From Clostridium sp. (GTDB lineage: Bacteria > Bacillota > Clostridia > Clostridiales > Clostridiaceae): 55,506 bases of DNA. This document shows, in pieces, positions 47,100 to 54,336 of this stretch. A model generated the notes under the pieces. It was not told where the DNA came from. It saw only the letters and a list, made by a program, of their open reading frames with translations, and made no database searches. Positions within the stretch are counted from its first letter, which is position 1; every line of letters begins with the position of its first letter. Both the position numbers and the translations under genes were made by a program. The stretch covers positions 1-55,506 of the forward strand of contig NZ_JARHZJ010000029.1 of NCBI RefSeq assembly GCF_029258205.1, given 5' to 3'.

Positions 47100-47538
47100 G
47101 ACTAATAGAATAGTGGTTGATATTCTAAAGAATAACTTACTAAATACTAGAGCAGTATTTAAACAATATGATATTAATAGCTCAATACTAGAGCTTGAAA
47201 TTGTAGCAAATGGAGAGCCAATTCATTTATCAGAAGGAGATGAAATATTCTTAGGCTTTAAACATGAAAATACAATAACATCTCAGCAACTAAAAATCAT
47301 GAGATACGTAAACTTAGAATCATGCTTTAATGAAGAATACAAGGAAATCAAGCTTAAATATAAGAATAGAGCAACAAACATTTTCAATGTGGTTCTTAAT
47401 AAAGAGTTGATAAATGGTAGTGGTCAATTTATTGCAGAAGTCATAATTGCTAATAAGTTAGAAGGTGCTAGAGTTACAAGTCAACCATTCACATTTACGA
47501 TAGAAGCTTCAATTACACCAAATAATGAAAGGGGTTAA
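47086..47538 (+). CDS. Phage baseplate upper protein-like domain (BppU_N/DUF2479)
   Basis: A 150-aa all-beta protein. VFKQYDINSSILELEIVANGEPIHLSEGDEIFLGFKH and FNVVLNKELINGSGQFIAEVII, then GARVTSQPFTFTIE, follow the BppU N-terminal domain pattern seen in baseplates of phages of Gram-positive bacteria. In phages this domain is usually the start of a longer receptor-binding protein; here it stands alone. It may attach to a helper phage baseplate or be a diverged relative with another role. Confidence 0.5.
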   Translation: MNYNRTNRIVVDILKNNLLNTRAVFKQYDINSSILELEIVANGEPIHLSEGDEIFLGFKHENTITSQQLKIMRYVNLESCFNEEYKEIKLKYKNRATNIFNVVLNKELINGSGQFIAEVIIANKLEGARVTSQPFTFTIEASITPNNERG

Positions 47539-47541
47539 TTA

Positions 47542-47802
47542 ATGAGTTTATTCACATGGTTTGACCTAATAAAGAAAAGAGATAGAAGTAATAATGTAGA
47601 TTGGCAAGGAATCTTTAAGAGTTATTGTGAATTGATAGAAGAATCGAGTTATCTCCATAACCAATATTACTACTATCTTAATAATAATGACTATAAAATG
47701 ATTAATTTTTATGAAAGTAAGATAGATGAAATCAATAAGAAAATCCAAGAGTATCAAAATAAATACCCTTGGGTGGAGCAACAATATAATAGGTACTTGT
47801 AA
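47542..47802 (+). CDS. Small hypothetical protein
   Basis: An 86-aa protein, predicted largely helical and aromatic-rich (MSLFTWFDLIKKRDRSNNVD to YPWVEQQYNRYL). It is 3 bp after the BppU-like gene with AAAGGGG overlapping that gene's end, so it is co-translated. No family is recognised. Confidence 0.55.
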   Translation: MSLFTWFDLIKKRDRSNNVDWQGIFKSYCELIEESSYLHNQYYYYLNNNDYKMINFYESKIDEINKKIQEYQNKYPWVEQQYNRYL

Positions 47803-47844
47803 TAGTATCTCGATCAAATTTTAATTTTAAAGGAGAAGATAATA

Positions 47845-48564
47845 ATGTCAAAATTTTTAAGAGAAACTCAATTGGATAATTTAAAGATGATAAAGTTTAT
47901 GGACTTAATAAGTCTACCAATGGGAGAAACTAATATCCTTAGTAGAATATCAAAGGATAGAATTTATAGTGATATAAAAGTCCCAGTATTCCCAATCATG
48001 GATAGTGCAGGAACAGTTACTATGAACGAGTTACGACTTAATGAGGAATACACTTTAAACGAGAATTTAACATTTGATAATTTAGATGTTTTTGCAGATG
48101 TTAAAGTGGGAATGGTTCAACATCAAGTTGAGGTGTTAAAGGCTTTACACTTCAATAAGATATTAGCTCAAGAAATATTAAGTATTACCAATAGCCATGA
48201 GTTAAAGAGCTTAGATGAAATACTATCAAAGAGAAAGCCCAATATAAGATATCACTTAGTAGTTAATCCTACACATTTAGAGAGCCTATTAAAGTTAAAG
48301 AATGCAAGTGGTGAATCCCTAGTAAAGCAGTTCAAGGGTGAATTTGTTTATGATGGACAAGTCCCAATATTAGTTGCTAAGGATATAACCAATATCAGTT
48401 TAATCTCACTAGATGAATTAATAGCCAAGATAGTTGGGAATTGTAAAGAGATTCAACAGACAGTCGAATTAGCTAGAAAAGGTCAAAGAGAGTTTAATAT
48501 CTATTATAATTATGGTTTGTCTTTTATAGATGAATCTAATGTTTATAGTTGTAGTAATATATAA
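47845..48564 (+). CDS. HK97-type major capsid-like protein (tentative)
   Basis: A 239-aa protein. DIKVPVFPIMDSAGTVTMNELRLNEEYTLNENLTFDNLDVFADVKVG resembles the strand-rich E-loop/P-domain start of HK97-fold capsid proteins. YHLVVNPTHLESLLKLKNASGESLV then VYDGQVPILVAKDI resembles their MNPxTxxxLxKLKDxxG and LGxPVxxxDD segments. It is about 50-100 residues shorter than usual, without an obvious protease or delta domain. Resemblance was judged by eye. AAGGAG precedes the ATG. A structural role in a satellite capsid is inference. Confidence 0.4.
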   Translation: MSKFLRETQLDNLKMIKFMDLISLPMGETNILSRISKDRIYSDIKVPVFPIMDSAGTVTMNELRLNEEYTLNENLTFDNLDVFADVKVGMVQHQVEVLKALHFNKILAQEILSITNSHELKSLDEILSKRKPNIRYHLVVNPTHLESLLKLKNASGESLVKQFKGEFVYDGQVPILVAKDITNISLISLDELIAKIVGNCKEIQQTVELARKGQREFNIYYNYGLSFIDESNVYSCSNI

Positions 48565-48639
48565 ATCATTCTTTTAAAGAGTAAGTAGTAACTAATCTAC
48601 TTACTTTACATAAGACTAAATAAGTAAAGGAGAAAGAAC

Positions 48640-48996
48640 ATGAGAATCTTTAAGAGCAACAAGCCAACTAACTACTCAACAACTTTAGGAGGTCAAAGCT
48701 TCAAAGAGCTTGAGGAACTAAGAGAGAATAAGAAGAACACTAACATAACTACTAATACATTTACTACAAGAGAAGAGTATAACAAGAGTAGAATAACTAA
48801 AGAACTTAATGAGCTTGAACAAGAACTAAGAACTAAACAAGGTCAAGAACATTACAAAGAAAGAATAAAAGAAATCAAACAAGAAATAAAGTACAAAGAG
48901 AAGCAACTTAGAGAGCTTGGCAAGGCAAAGAGCAAAGGCAAGAGCAAGTTACAACTACTTAAAGAACTTTTTAGCTTTAGGAATGGGACAAGCTAG
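48640..48996 (+). CDS. Small basic coiled-coil protein
   Basis: A 118-aa protein. Low complexity comes first (TTLGGQSFKELEELRENKKN), then coiled coil across about 48-100 (RITKELNELEQELRTKQGQEHYKERIKEIKQEI), then a Lys-rich tail. AAGGAG precedes the ATG. Following the capsid-like gene, it could be a scaffold-like or nucleic-acid-binding protein, but nothing specific supports this. Confidence 0.55.
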   Translation: MRIFKSNKPTNYSTTLGGQSFKELEELRENKKNTNITTNTFTTREEYNKSRITKELNELEQELRTKQGQEHYKERIKEIKQEIKYKEKQLRELGKAKSKGKSKLQLLKELFSFRNGTS

Positions 48997-49289
48997 GTAG
49001 TATCATCAAGGAGAATCCTTTTTTGATATCCCCATTATTTGGAAGAAAAAAAAGATAGCCCCAAATACAGTTGACGCCCCCAATTCCTTATTTCGCATGA
49101 AGAATATAAAATCTTTTTTTTTAAACAAAAAAGGCACTCCCCATTTAATGAGGAATGCCCGCAAAGCTAGTCATACCAACGCTTGTAGCGTTTTCTTAAT
49201 ATAAGAATAGCATACTTTTTAGCCAAAATCAACCTTTAATTTCCTTTAATTTTTAATAACGAAATTTCACTATATGGAGGTTTTAATAA
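48997..49289. other. Intergenic region with two hairpins and C-runs
   Basis: No gene. GGCACTCC (49133) pairs with GGAATGCC (49152-49159) apart from one mismatch. AACGCT-TGT-AGCGTT (49178-49192) is followed by TTCTT and may be a terminator. Three runs of four to five C occur at 49025-49085. The second copy of a 20-bp dispersed motif is at 49168-49187. Confidence 0.6.
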
Positions 49290-49574
49290 ATGAAACAACA
49301 ACAATATTATATTCCTAAAAAACTAAAATTACTTAGAAAAGATTTAAAGGATTCTCAAACTAACGAATATCTATTTGATAAGTTAGTTACTTTAAATGAT
49401 ACAAACTCTAAGTTAAAGAAAGCTTTAAATAATTGTACTAATCCTAAGGAGCTTAGACAGCTTTCAAGCTCATACAATTCTAATGTAAGAGAAATCGTAA
49501 GCTTAATGCAAAACTTAGAATATAAGGATAATAACGGTTCTGCTTCAATCTTTAATGGTTTGGAGGTTGAATAA
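49290..49574 (+). CDS. Small hypothetical protein
   Basis: A 94-aa helical protein (KKLKLLRKDLKDSQTNEYLF, then LNDTNSKLKKALNN and LRQLSSSYNSNVREIVSLMQNLEY) resembling small phage or plasmid accessory proteins. TGGAGG precedes the ATG. It begins an operon of three genes with 3-12 bp gaps. No family is recognised. Confidence 0.55.
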   Translation: MKQQQYYIPKKLKLLRKDLKDSQTNEYLFDKLVTLNDTNSKLKKALNNCTNPKELRQLSSSYNSNVREIVSLMQNLEYKDNNGSASIFNGLEVE

Positions 49575-49577
49575 TCC

Positions 49578-49790
49578 ATGCCTAAAAATAGAGCTATTGG
49601 TAATAGAGCCAATAATAATATTAGTGCAACATCTGACGAATATATTCAACAAGCAACTAAATTTTATAAGAAGAATCGTGTTTTACCATTAGGAAATAAT
49701 TTCAACTTAGATGAACTTCTAAAAAAGGAAAATCTAAGTGAAGAAGATAGACTATATCTTACTAACTATATCCTAATGCAGATACTATAG
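49578..49790 (+). CDS. Small hypothetical protein
   Basis: A 70-aa protein with a basic Asn-rich N-terminus (MPKNRAIGNRANNNISATSD) and an acidic helical C-terminus (LDELLKKENLSEEDRLYLTNYILMQIL). A GGAGG site overlaps the preceding gene. Function is unknown. Confidence 0.55.
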   Translation: MPKNRAIGNRANNNISATSDEYIQQATKFYKKNRVLPLGNNFNLDELLKKENLSEEDRLYLTNYILMQIL

Positions 49791-49802
49791 GAGGTATGAT
49801 TT

Positions 49803-50216
49803 ATGGAATTTTTATCATCAGATTTATTAGAAATCGAAATTTATAGCTATATTAAAGATACTAGAATGATTGATGGTTCTATAGTCTTAGATACCAATTT
49901 AGGTGGATTACTCGAACTAGATAATGACCTAATTTATCCTAACATGAACCTAGAACTTGATAGAATCAAAAATTCTTTAATTAAGGATTCATGTAATAGG
50001 ATATGGTATTTCAATTATAAAGGTAAGGTTTATGACCTTCAAATTTTCTACTTTAAACCATTCAATGAAAGATATAAAGTATTTTGTTGTGGTAAACCTA
50101 TAAAAGTAATCTTTGATGAAACTGACTTTTTCAAAGTTTTAAGTCAAAAGCAAGAAACACCAAGCAAAGAGTTTGCTAAAGATATTTATTGCTATATTTC
50201 TAACCTAAAAGGGTAA
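49803..50216 (+). CDS. Hypothetical protein
   Basis: A 137-aa mixed alpha/beta protein with a central CNRIWYFNYKGKVYDLQIFYFKPFNERYKVFCCGKPIKVIF. Three cysteines are present but no recognised motif. AGGAGG precedes the ATG. It is last in the 49290-50216 operon and convergent with the genes at 50275 and 50426. Confidence 0.55.
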   Translation: MEFLSSDLLEIEIYSYIKDTRMIDGSIVLDTNLGGLLELDNDLIYPNMNLELDRIKNSLIKDSCNRIWYFNYKGKVYDLQIFYFKPFNERYKVFCCGKPIKVIFDETDFFKVLSQKQETPSKEFAKDIYCYISNLKG

Positions 50217-50251
50217 TATAGTATCTATATACAATGACATTTTTTCTCTCC

Positions 50252-50267
50252 TTGGGGGCAACCCCCC
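50252..50267. other. GC-rich hairpin in an AT-rich setting
   Basis: GGGGG-CAA-CCCCC forms a short, very stable hairpin between convergent genes. Neither strand has a T run after it, so it is not a normal intrinsic terminator. Confidence 0.6.
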
Positions 50268-50274
50268 TTACATA

Positions 50275-50412
50275 TTAACCTTTTAATAATTTCATGTATT
50301 GGTTAATTCTTTTTTCAAGTTCTACCACCTTAGTAAATTGCTTAGTTTCCTCATAAAATTCTAGTAATCCAATCATATTATATAGTTCTTCAATTAAAAA
50401 ATTCTTATCCAT
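50275..50412 (-). CDS. Very small coiled-coil protein
   Basis: A 45-aa frame (MDKNFLIEELYNMIGLLEFY and on to INQYMKLLKG) with a perfect GGAGG site 7 bp before the ATG. It follows the winged-helix gene at 50426 by 13 bp. It has the composition of an amphipathic helix; function is unknown. Confidence 0.6.
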   Translation of the reverse strand: MDKNFLIEELYNMIGLLEFYEETKQFTKVVELEKRINQYMKLLKG

Positions 50413-50425
50413 AGTTTACCTCCTA

Positions 50426-51139
50426 TTATAAAGCACTACCAATACAACTCGGCAAACTTGGTACTTTATCGAGTTCGTTGCAACTATCTTCTAAACCATA
50501 TCCAAGCAACTCATTTTCCAAAGAATCCCAATCATATTCTCTTTGACTAAAATTCATGTGTAATAAAGACCTTTTCTTTGTAAAGTTAGTATTAGCTTTA
50601 GATTTTCTATCATTGATTAAGTTTCTAAGTACGCCTAAAGTATAAGCTATTGGGTTCTTGGGACTTTTCTCGTTAGTAATATTTAAAGCCTTTTCTATTT
50701 CTTCCTTTGAAACATTTAATCCTTCTTCAACGCATTTAATAGATATAGTATCTATATCATCATTTTTTACGCTCTCCATAGCTTCATCAATCTCGATTTG
50801 ACCTTCTAATATCTCATTATCTTTATATTCTTCAACCTTCTTTGGTTGTTCCTTTTTAACTTCATTTTGCTCTACTAACGCGTAATAAAAGAAGTTTTGC
50901 TTACCTTTTCTATCATTTCTTTGCTCTACTAATCCTAAAGATTTTAACTCTTTAATAGCTTTTAAAAATAACTTTTCTCCTAAGTTACAAACTTTCTTTA
51001 AAGTGATTTTACAAAGCTTGAAGTTTGGAATTGTAGAATAATATTTTATTTGAATATATAAAATTTTTGCGTTATTGCTTAGAATCTCACTTGTAATTAT
51101 AGAATTGTCAATCTTTGTAAAACCTTTGTTTGTAGCCAT
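50426..51139 (-). CDS. Replication initiator-like winged-helix protein
   Basis: A 237-aa protein. The N-terminal winged helix (about 1-90) has KIDNSIITSEILSNNAKILYIQIKYYS and FLKAIKELKSLGLVEQRNDRKGKQNFFYY, the form shared by phage and plasmid replication proteins. The acidic linker (about 95-140) precedes a helical C-terminal part with NPIAYTLGVLRNLINDRK, resembling the tail of DnaD/replisome-organiser proteins. Iteron-like palindromes lie about 440 bp away at 51570-51669. It is divergent from the RHH gene at 51301. Replication is likely but not proven. Confidence 0.6.
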   Translation of the reverse strand: MATNKGFTKIDNSIITSEILSNNAKILYIQIKYYSTIPNFKLCKITLKKVCNLGEKLFLKAIKELKSLGLVEQRNDRKGKQNFFYYALVEQNEVKKEQPKKVEEYKDNEILEGQIEIDEAMESVKNDDIDTISIKCVEEGLNVSKEEIEKALNITNEKSPKNPIAYTLGVLRNLINDRKSKANTNFTKKRSLLHMNFSQREYDWDSLENELLGYGLEDSCNELDKVPSLPSCIGSAL

Positions 51140-51249
51140 TTTTAAAACCTCCTCTTAATCTTGTTTTAAGTGTACCACCTACGGTACTATTTTGCAACAC
51201 CCTTTTTTAATATAATTGTTTTGGTGATTCACTTATGATATACTAAATG

Positions 51250-51269
51250 TAGTAATAGCAATACTTGTA
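51250..51269 (+). repeat. Dispersed 20-bp motif, copy 3
   Basis: TAGTAATAGCAATACTTGTA lies in the leader of the RHH gene. Related copies are TAGTAATATCAATACTTGTA at 45743-45762 and TAGTCATACCAACGCTTGTA at 49168-49187. All are in the same orientation, intergenic and confined to element B. Confidence 0.7.
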
Positions 51270-51300
51270 CGGATTTAAAAATTTTTGAGAGGTGCAAAAA

Positions 51301-51474
51301 ATGGCAATAGGAAAAGGAAAAAAAAGAGTTCAAGTTACATTCGACTTAGATAATTTAGAGATAATAAAAGAAGTTAGTGAAGCTAATAGACACACTATAA
51401 GCGACACTATAAACATAATGATTGAAAAATATTTAGTTGATGAATTTGAAAAGATAAAAAGAGAGAAAAAATAA
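51301..51474 (+). CDS. Ribbon-helix-helix (CopG/Arc-like) repressor
   Basis: A 57-aa protein. A beta strand (KKRVQVTFDLDNLEIIKEVSE) is followed by two helices (HTISDTINIMIEKYLVDEFEKIKREKK), the standard RHH arrangement. GAGAGGTG is correctly spaced for the ATG at 51301; an in-frame GTG at 51292 lies inside that site. It is typical of plasmid copy-number or addiction regulators. It may bind the adjacent TTTGAC-N4-GTCAAA palindromes. Confidence 0.75.
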   Translation: MAIGKGKKRVQVTFDLDNLEIIKEVSEANRHTISDTINIMIEKYLVDEFEKIKREKK

Positions 51475-51516
51475 TCTCTCTTTTTTTATACTCATTTCTA
51501 ACTACAACATAGTTGT

Positions 51517-51566
51517 TATATATAGTCTTATTTTATATATAGTCTTATTTTATATATAGTCTTATT
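51517..51566. repeat. Three tandem 17-bp AT-rich repeats
   Basis: TATATATAGTCTTATT is repeated at 51517, 51534 and 51551. It is an AT-rich stretch next to iteron-like palindromes, as in many replication origins. Confidence 0.8.
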
Positions 51567-51569
51567 ATG

Positions 51570-51669
51570 TTAGGTATTTTTGACATAGGTCAAAATGGAA
51601 TAGGTCAAATTGATATAGGTCATAAAGGAATAATTAACATATAATTAGGTATATTTGACATAGGTCAAA
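51570..51669. repeat. Iteron-like palindromes near the right end of element B
   Basis: Two nearly identical 25-bp segments (51570 and 51645) end with TTTGACATAGGTCAAA, a perfect TTTGAC-N4-GTCAAA palindrome. Two weaker copies with ATAGGTCAAAT and ATAGGTCATAA lie between them at 51600 and 51615. They may be a Rep-binding origin, RHH operators or accessory sites for excision, about 90 bp from attP. Confidence 0.75.
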
Positions 51670-51758
51670 TTTCTTATATCTATTATTAGTAAATATAAAT
51701 ATTTATTCAATAGAAAATTGTTTAAAAAGTTCTTAAAGAATATTTAATAAAAATTAAT

Positions 51759-51786
51759 AAGACCTATATAGTTATATTTTGCAGTT
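51759..51786. repeat. Right end of element B: attP arm and core repeat
   Basis: Arm AAGACCTATATAGTTATA (51759-51776) is the exact inverse of 42569-42586; core TTGCAGTT is at 51779-51786. manC fragment 1 begins immediately to the right. Confidence 0.85.
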
Positions 51787-52043
51787 TCTTTATTAGCAGG
51801 TTCAGTAAAGATATTTTCTTCTTTTATGTCTTTAAGTTCATCTCTTATTTTGTCTTCATACTCCTTGTTTGTCACTACATAAATATTATCTTTATCAATT
51901 ATAGGTCTAATTCTATCCACAGTATTACTTAAAAAACTCTTCCTATTATTGTGTATGCTAAGAAATTGTTTGGGATTTGAACTCCTTGAAAGTGGATAAA
52001 GTCTAGTACCCTTTCCTCCTGCTAAAATTAATGAGTAAAGCAT
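51779..52043 (-). pseudogene. manC: manC fragment 1 of 3 (N-terminal part)
   Basis: The N-terminal 88 codons of mannose-1-phosphate guanylyltransferase, with the nucleotide-binding motif LILAGGKGTRLYPLSRSSNPKQFL (residues 6-29), then NIYVVTNKEYEDKI and FTEPANKETA. In the integrated state the frame runs into element B and stops at 51744 after 99 codons, giving a truncated protein. An AAGG site lies upstream of the ATG. Reconstructed manC is 356 codons plus stop, normal for this enzyme. No capsule or mannan gene is adjacent in this window. Confidence 0.93.
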
Positions 52044-52119
52044 GTTGCCTTCAACTCCGTTAATTGTTATAGTGTATTTTATGTAAAAATATTCTATTAT
52101 GTGAGTATTAAAAAAATTT

Positions 52120-52160
52120 AAGGCTTTAGTTTAAGTAAAAATACTCTAACTAAAGCCTTT
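52120..52160 (-). terminator. Terminator of the beta-glucosidase gene
   Basis: AAGGCTTTAGTT and AACTAAAGCCTT form a 12-bp perfect stem; the minus strand continues AAATTTTTTTAA. Confidence 0.75.
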
Positions 52161-52271
52161 CCTCATTTATTTATATCAATTTATTTTATTACTAATTTTA
52201 TAAAAAACTTTTGCATAGTCATATTAACTTAGAAAATTTATTTTAGAATTAATCTAAGATAATTAAAAGTT

Positions 52272-53651
52272 TTAAAAACCATTATTATCAGAAACTTCTT
52301 TTATCCATCTTCCTGATTTTTTAATTGTTTTCTTTTGAGTTTCTAAATCCAATGATATAAATCCATATCTATTTTTATATGAATTTAACCATGACCAACA
52401 ATCTATTGGAGTCCATAAATGATATCCTATACAATTTGAACCTTCTTCTATAGCCTTATGAAGCCATTCTAAATGCTCTATTATAAATTCAATTCTATAA
52501 TCATCTTCAATTATACCTTCAGCATTTTTGAATTTATCTTCTCCTTCAACACCCATTCCATTCTCTGAAATAAACCATTTTATGTTGCCATAGTTCTCTT
52601 GCACATTTTTAGCTATATCATAAATTGCCTTAGGATATATTTCCCATCCTCTATGAGGATTCATTCTCTTTCCTGGCATATCATAATTATCAAAATATTT
52701 TTCTGGAGACCATGTTTCTCCACTATATTCATCATATCTAGCTTTAACTCTTCTTGGTTGATAGTAATTTACACCTAGGAAATCAACAGTATTATTTTTT
52801 ATAACATCTAATTCTTCCTTAGTAGAATTCCACATTGCTCCATCTTTCTCTAAAACTTTAACTAAGTTCTTAGGGAATTCTCCCTTAGTTGCTGGATCTA
52901 AGAATAACTCATTGAAGAAAGCATTAGCAATTTCAGCCGCTCTTAAATCTTCATTTGACTCACTTCTTGGGTATGCTGGCGTTAAGTTAACTATTATTCC
53001 TATTTCTCCATCTTGTCCTAATTTTCTATACTCTTCTATTGCTCTAGCAGAAGCTAATGCTATATTATAGGCAGCTTGAAGTCCTCTTTTTCCATCAACT
53101 ATGCAAGGATAATGCCATTTATACAAAAACTGCCCTTCAATAATAACTATAGGTTCATTAAACGTAGCCCATTTCTTAACTCTATCACCAAATAAACCAA
53201 AGGCAGTCTTAGCAAATTTAGCAAACAATTCTACAACATGCTTTGATTCCCATCCACCATATTTATTATATAATTCAACTGGAAGATCAAAGTGATGTAA
53301 ATTCATAATTATATCTATTCCATTTGCTAAACATTGATTTATTACACCATTATAAAATCTTACTCCATCTTCATCTGGCTCACCAGTCTCAAAATCTTTA
53401 ATTAACCTTGTCCATTGAATTGAAGTTCTAAAAGAATTTAATCCTATTTCTTTTAGCATTGCTAAATCTTCTTTATAACTATTATAAAAATTTGACGCTA
53501 CATTTGGTCCTACACCATTGTGAAATAACTCTGGATTTATATCGAACCAGTAATCAAATACATTATCATGTTTCTTATTAAATCTACCTTCTGACTGAGG
53601 TCCTGAAGTTGCAGCTCCCCACCAAAAATTTTCTGGGAAAGTATATTTCAT
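52272..53651 (-). CDS. bglA: Glycoside hydrolase family 1 (beta-glucosidase / 6-phospho-beta-glucosidase)
   Basis: A 459-aa TIM-barrel enzyme. GH1 marks are FPENFWWGAATSGPQSEG at the N-terminus, FRTSIQWTRL (about 73-82), acid/base Glu in TFNEP (about 165), nucleophile Glu in ISENGMG (about 362) and WSWLNSYKNRYGF near the C-terminus. It hydrolyses beta-glucosides or their 6-phosphates. Free sugar versus phosphosugar specificity cannot be settled by eye, and no PTS gene is adjacent. It is monocistronic with its own terminator. Confidence 0.9.
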   Translation of the reverse strand: MKYTFPENFWWGAATSGPQSEGRFNKKHDNVFDYWFDINPELFHNGVGPNVASNFYNSYKEDLAMLKEIGLNSFRTSIQWTRLIKDFETGEPDEDGVRFYNGVINQCLANGIDIIMNLHHFDLPVELYNKYGGWESKHVVELFAKFAKTAFGLFGDRVKKWATFNEPIVIIEGQFLYKWHYPCIVDGKRGLQAAYNIALASARAIEEYRKLGQDGEIGIIVNLTPAYPRSESNEDLRAAEIANAFFNELFLDPATKGEFPKNLVKVLEKDGAMWNSTKEELDVIKNNTVDFLGVNYYQPRRVKARYDEYSGETWSPEKYFDNYDMPGKRMNPHRGWEIYPKAIYDIAKNVQENYGNIKWFISENGMGVEGEDKFKNAEGIIEDDYRIEFIIEHLEWLHKAIEEGSNCIGYHLWTPIDCWSWLNSYKNRYGFISLDLETQKKTIKKSGRWIKEVSDNNGF

Positions 53652-54336
53652 ATGAAACCCTCCTATACCTTTGTAAACTTTTTCTCTAATTAATTGTATA
53701 TTTTAAAGAAAAATTTTTCTAGAGCTCTTATATGGCTTAATTCAAAAAAAAGTGGTTAATTTCAAGAAAAAAAGATCTAAGTATAACTTAGACCTTTTTC
53801 TCAAACCAATATTACTAATATAATTTTGTTTAACTTTTATTTTAAACTTACAACGTCCCCTTTAAATGATCATACTTAATAAATTCTCTCAAAATTCAAC
53901 AATAAAAATAATTTCTCAATACAAATACCCTAATATCTATCATAAGTCGAAAGATACACTAGCTTCTCCCCGTTGAAGCTTATAAAACTCATGTAAAAAC
54001 AAATTTTTATCTTTAAGTTTAAAATAAAAATTAACTCACATTTTAAATTGTAATTACACTAGAAGGTCCCCCCAAACCTTAAAGCCTAAAAACTTAATCT
54101 TAAATATGATTATCATACCATTATTGGCTTTTCATAAGTTCATCTATAAATAACAGGCACTAGTAAATAGACGTAACTTTTAAAGATTGTATTACTAATT
54201 TAGTTGTATGCTTTAAATTAAATTGAACACTTTATTTTATCCGCCCATTGAAAACATATACAACCTTTAAGTATATTATACATAACTTTTTTAATAAATT
54301 CTATACAAATCCACTCATATTCATTCATTTTTTTAT
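53652..54336. other. 685-bp intergenic region with C-rich hairpin loops
   Basis: No convincing gene. A terminator-like hairpin lies at 53769-53799. Three C-rich spots stand out against AT-rich DNA: GTCCCC at 53855, loop TCCCCGTT closed by AGCTTC/GAAGCT (53961-53980), and loop CCCCCCAA closed by AAGGT/ACCTT (54063-54080). C-rich loops are typical of Firmicute small RNAs that pair with ribosome binding sites, but promoter and terminator on the plus strand are weak. Confidence 0.4.
53769..53799. terminator. Terminator-like hairpin upstream of the beta-glucosidase gene
   Basis: AAAAAGATCTAAGT and ACTTAGACCTTTTT pair with one mismatch around a 3-nt loop; T runs are present on both strands. Confidence 0.65.

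Larger units (their letters stand above)
42555..51786. mobile_element. Element B: 9.2-kb serine-integrase element with phage-like genes
   Basis: Direct repeats TTGCAGTT at 42555-42562 and 51779-51786 bound it, and removal rejoins manC codons as NKETATCIG. It has one large serine recombinase at the left end, two replication-like winged-helix proteins near iterons, small regulators, a BppU-like domain protein, a capsid-like protein and a long non-coding region. There are no terminase, portal, tail-tape, lysis or conjugation genes. It is best described as a phage satellite-like or integrative plasmid-like element; its class is unknown to me. Confidence 0.88.

Noticed and set aside
24604-51786. 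One single 27-kb composite element
   Set aside because: A 342-bp central manC segment plus its two shared core repeats lies between two distinct pairs of direct repeats with different arms and different recombinases, so there are two elements.
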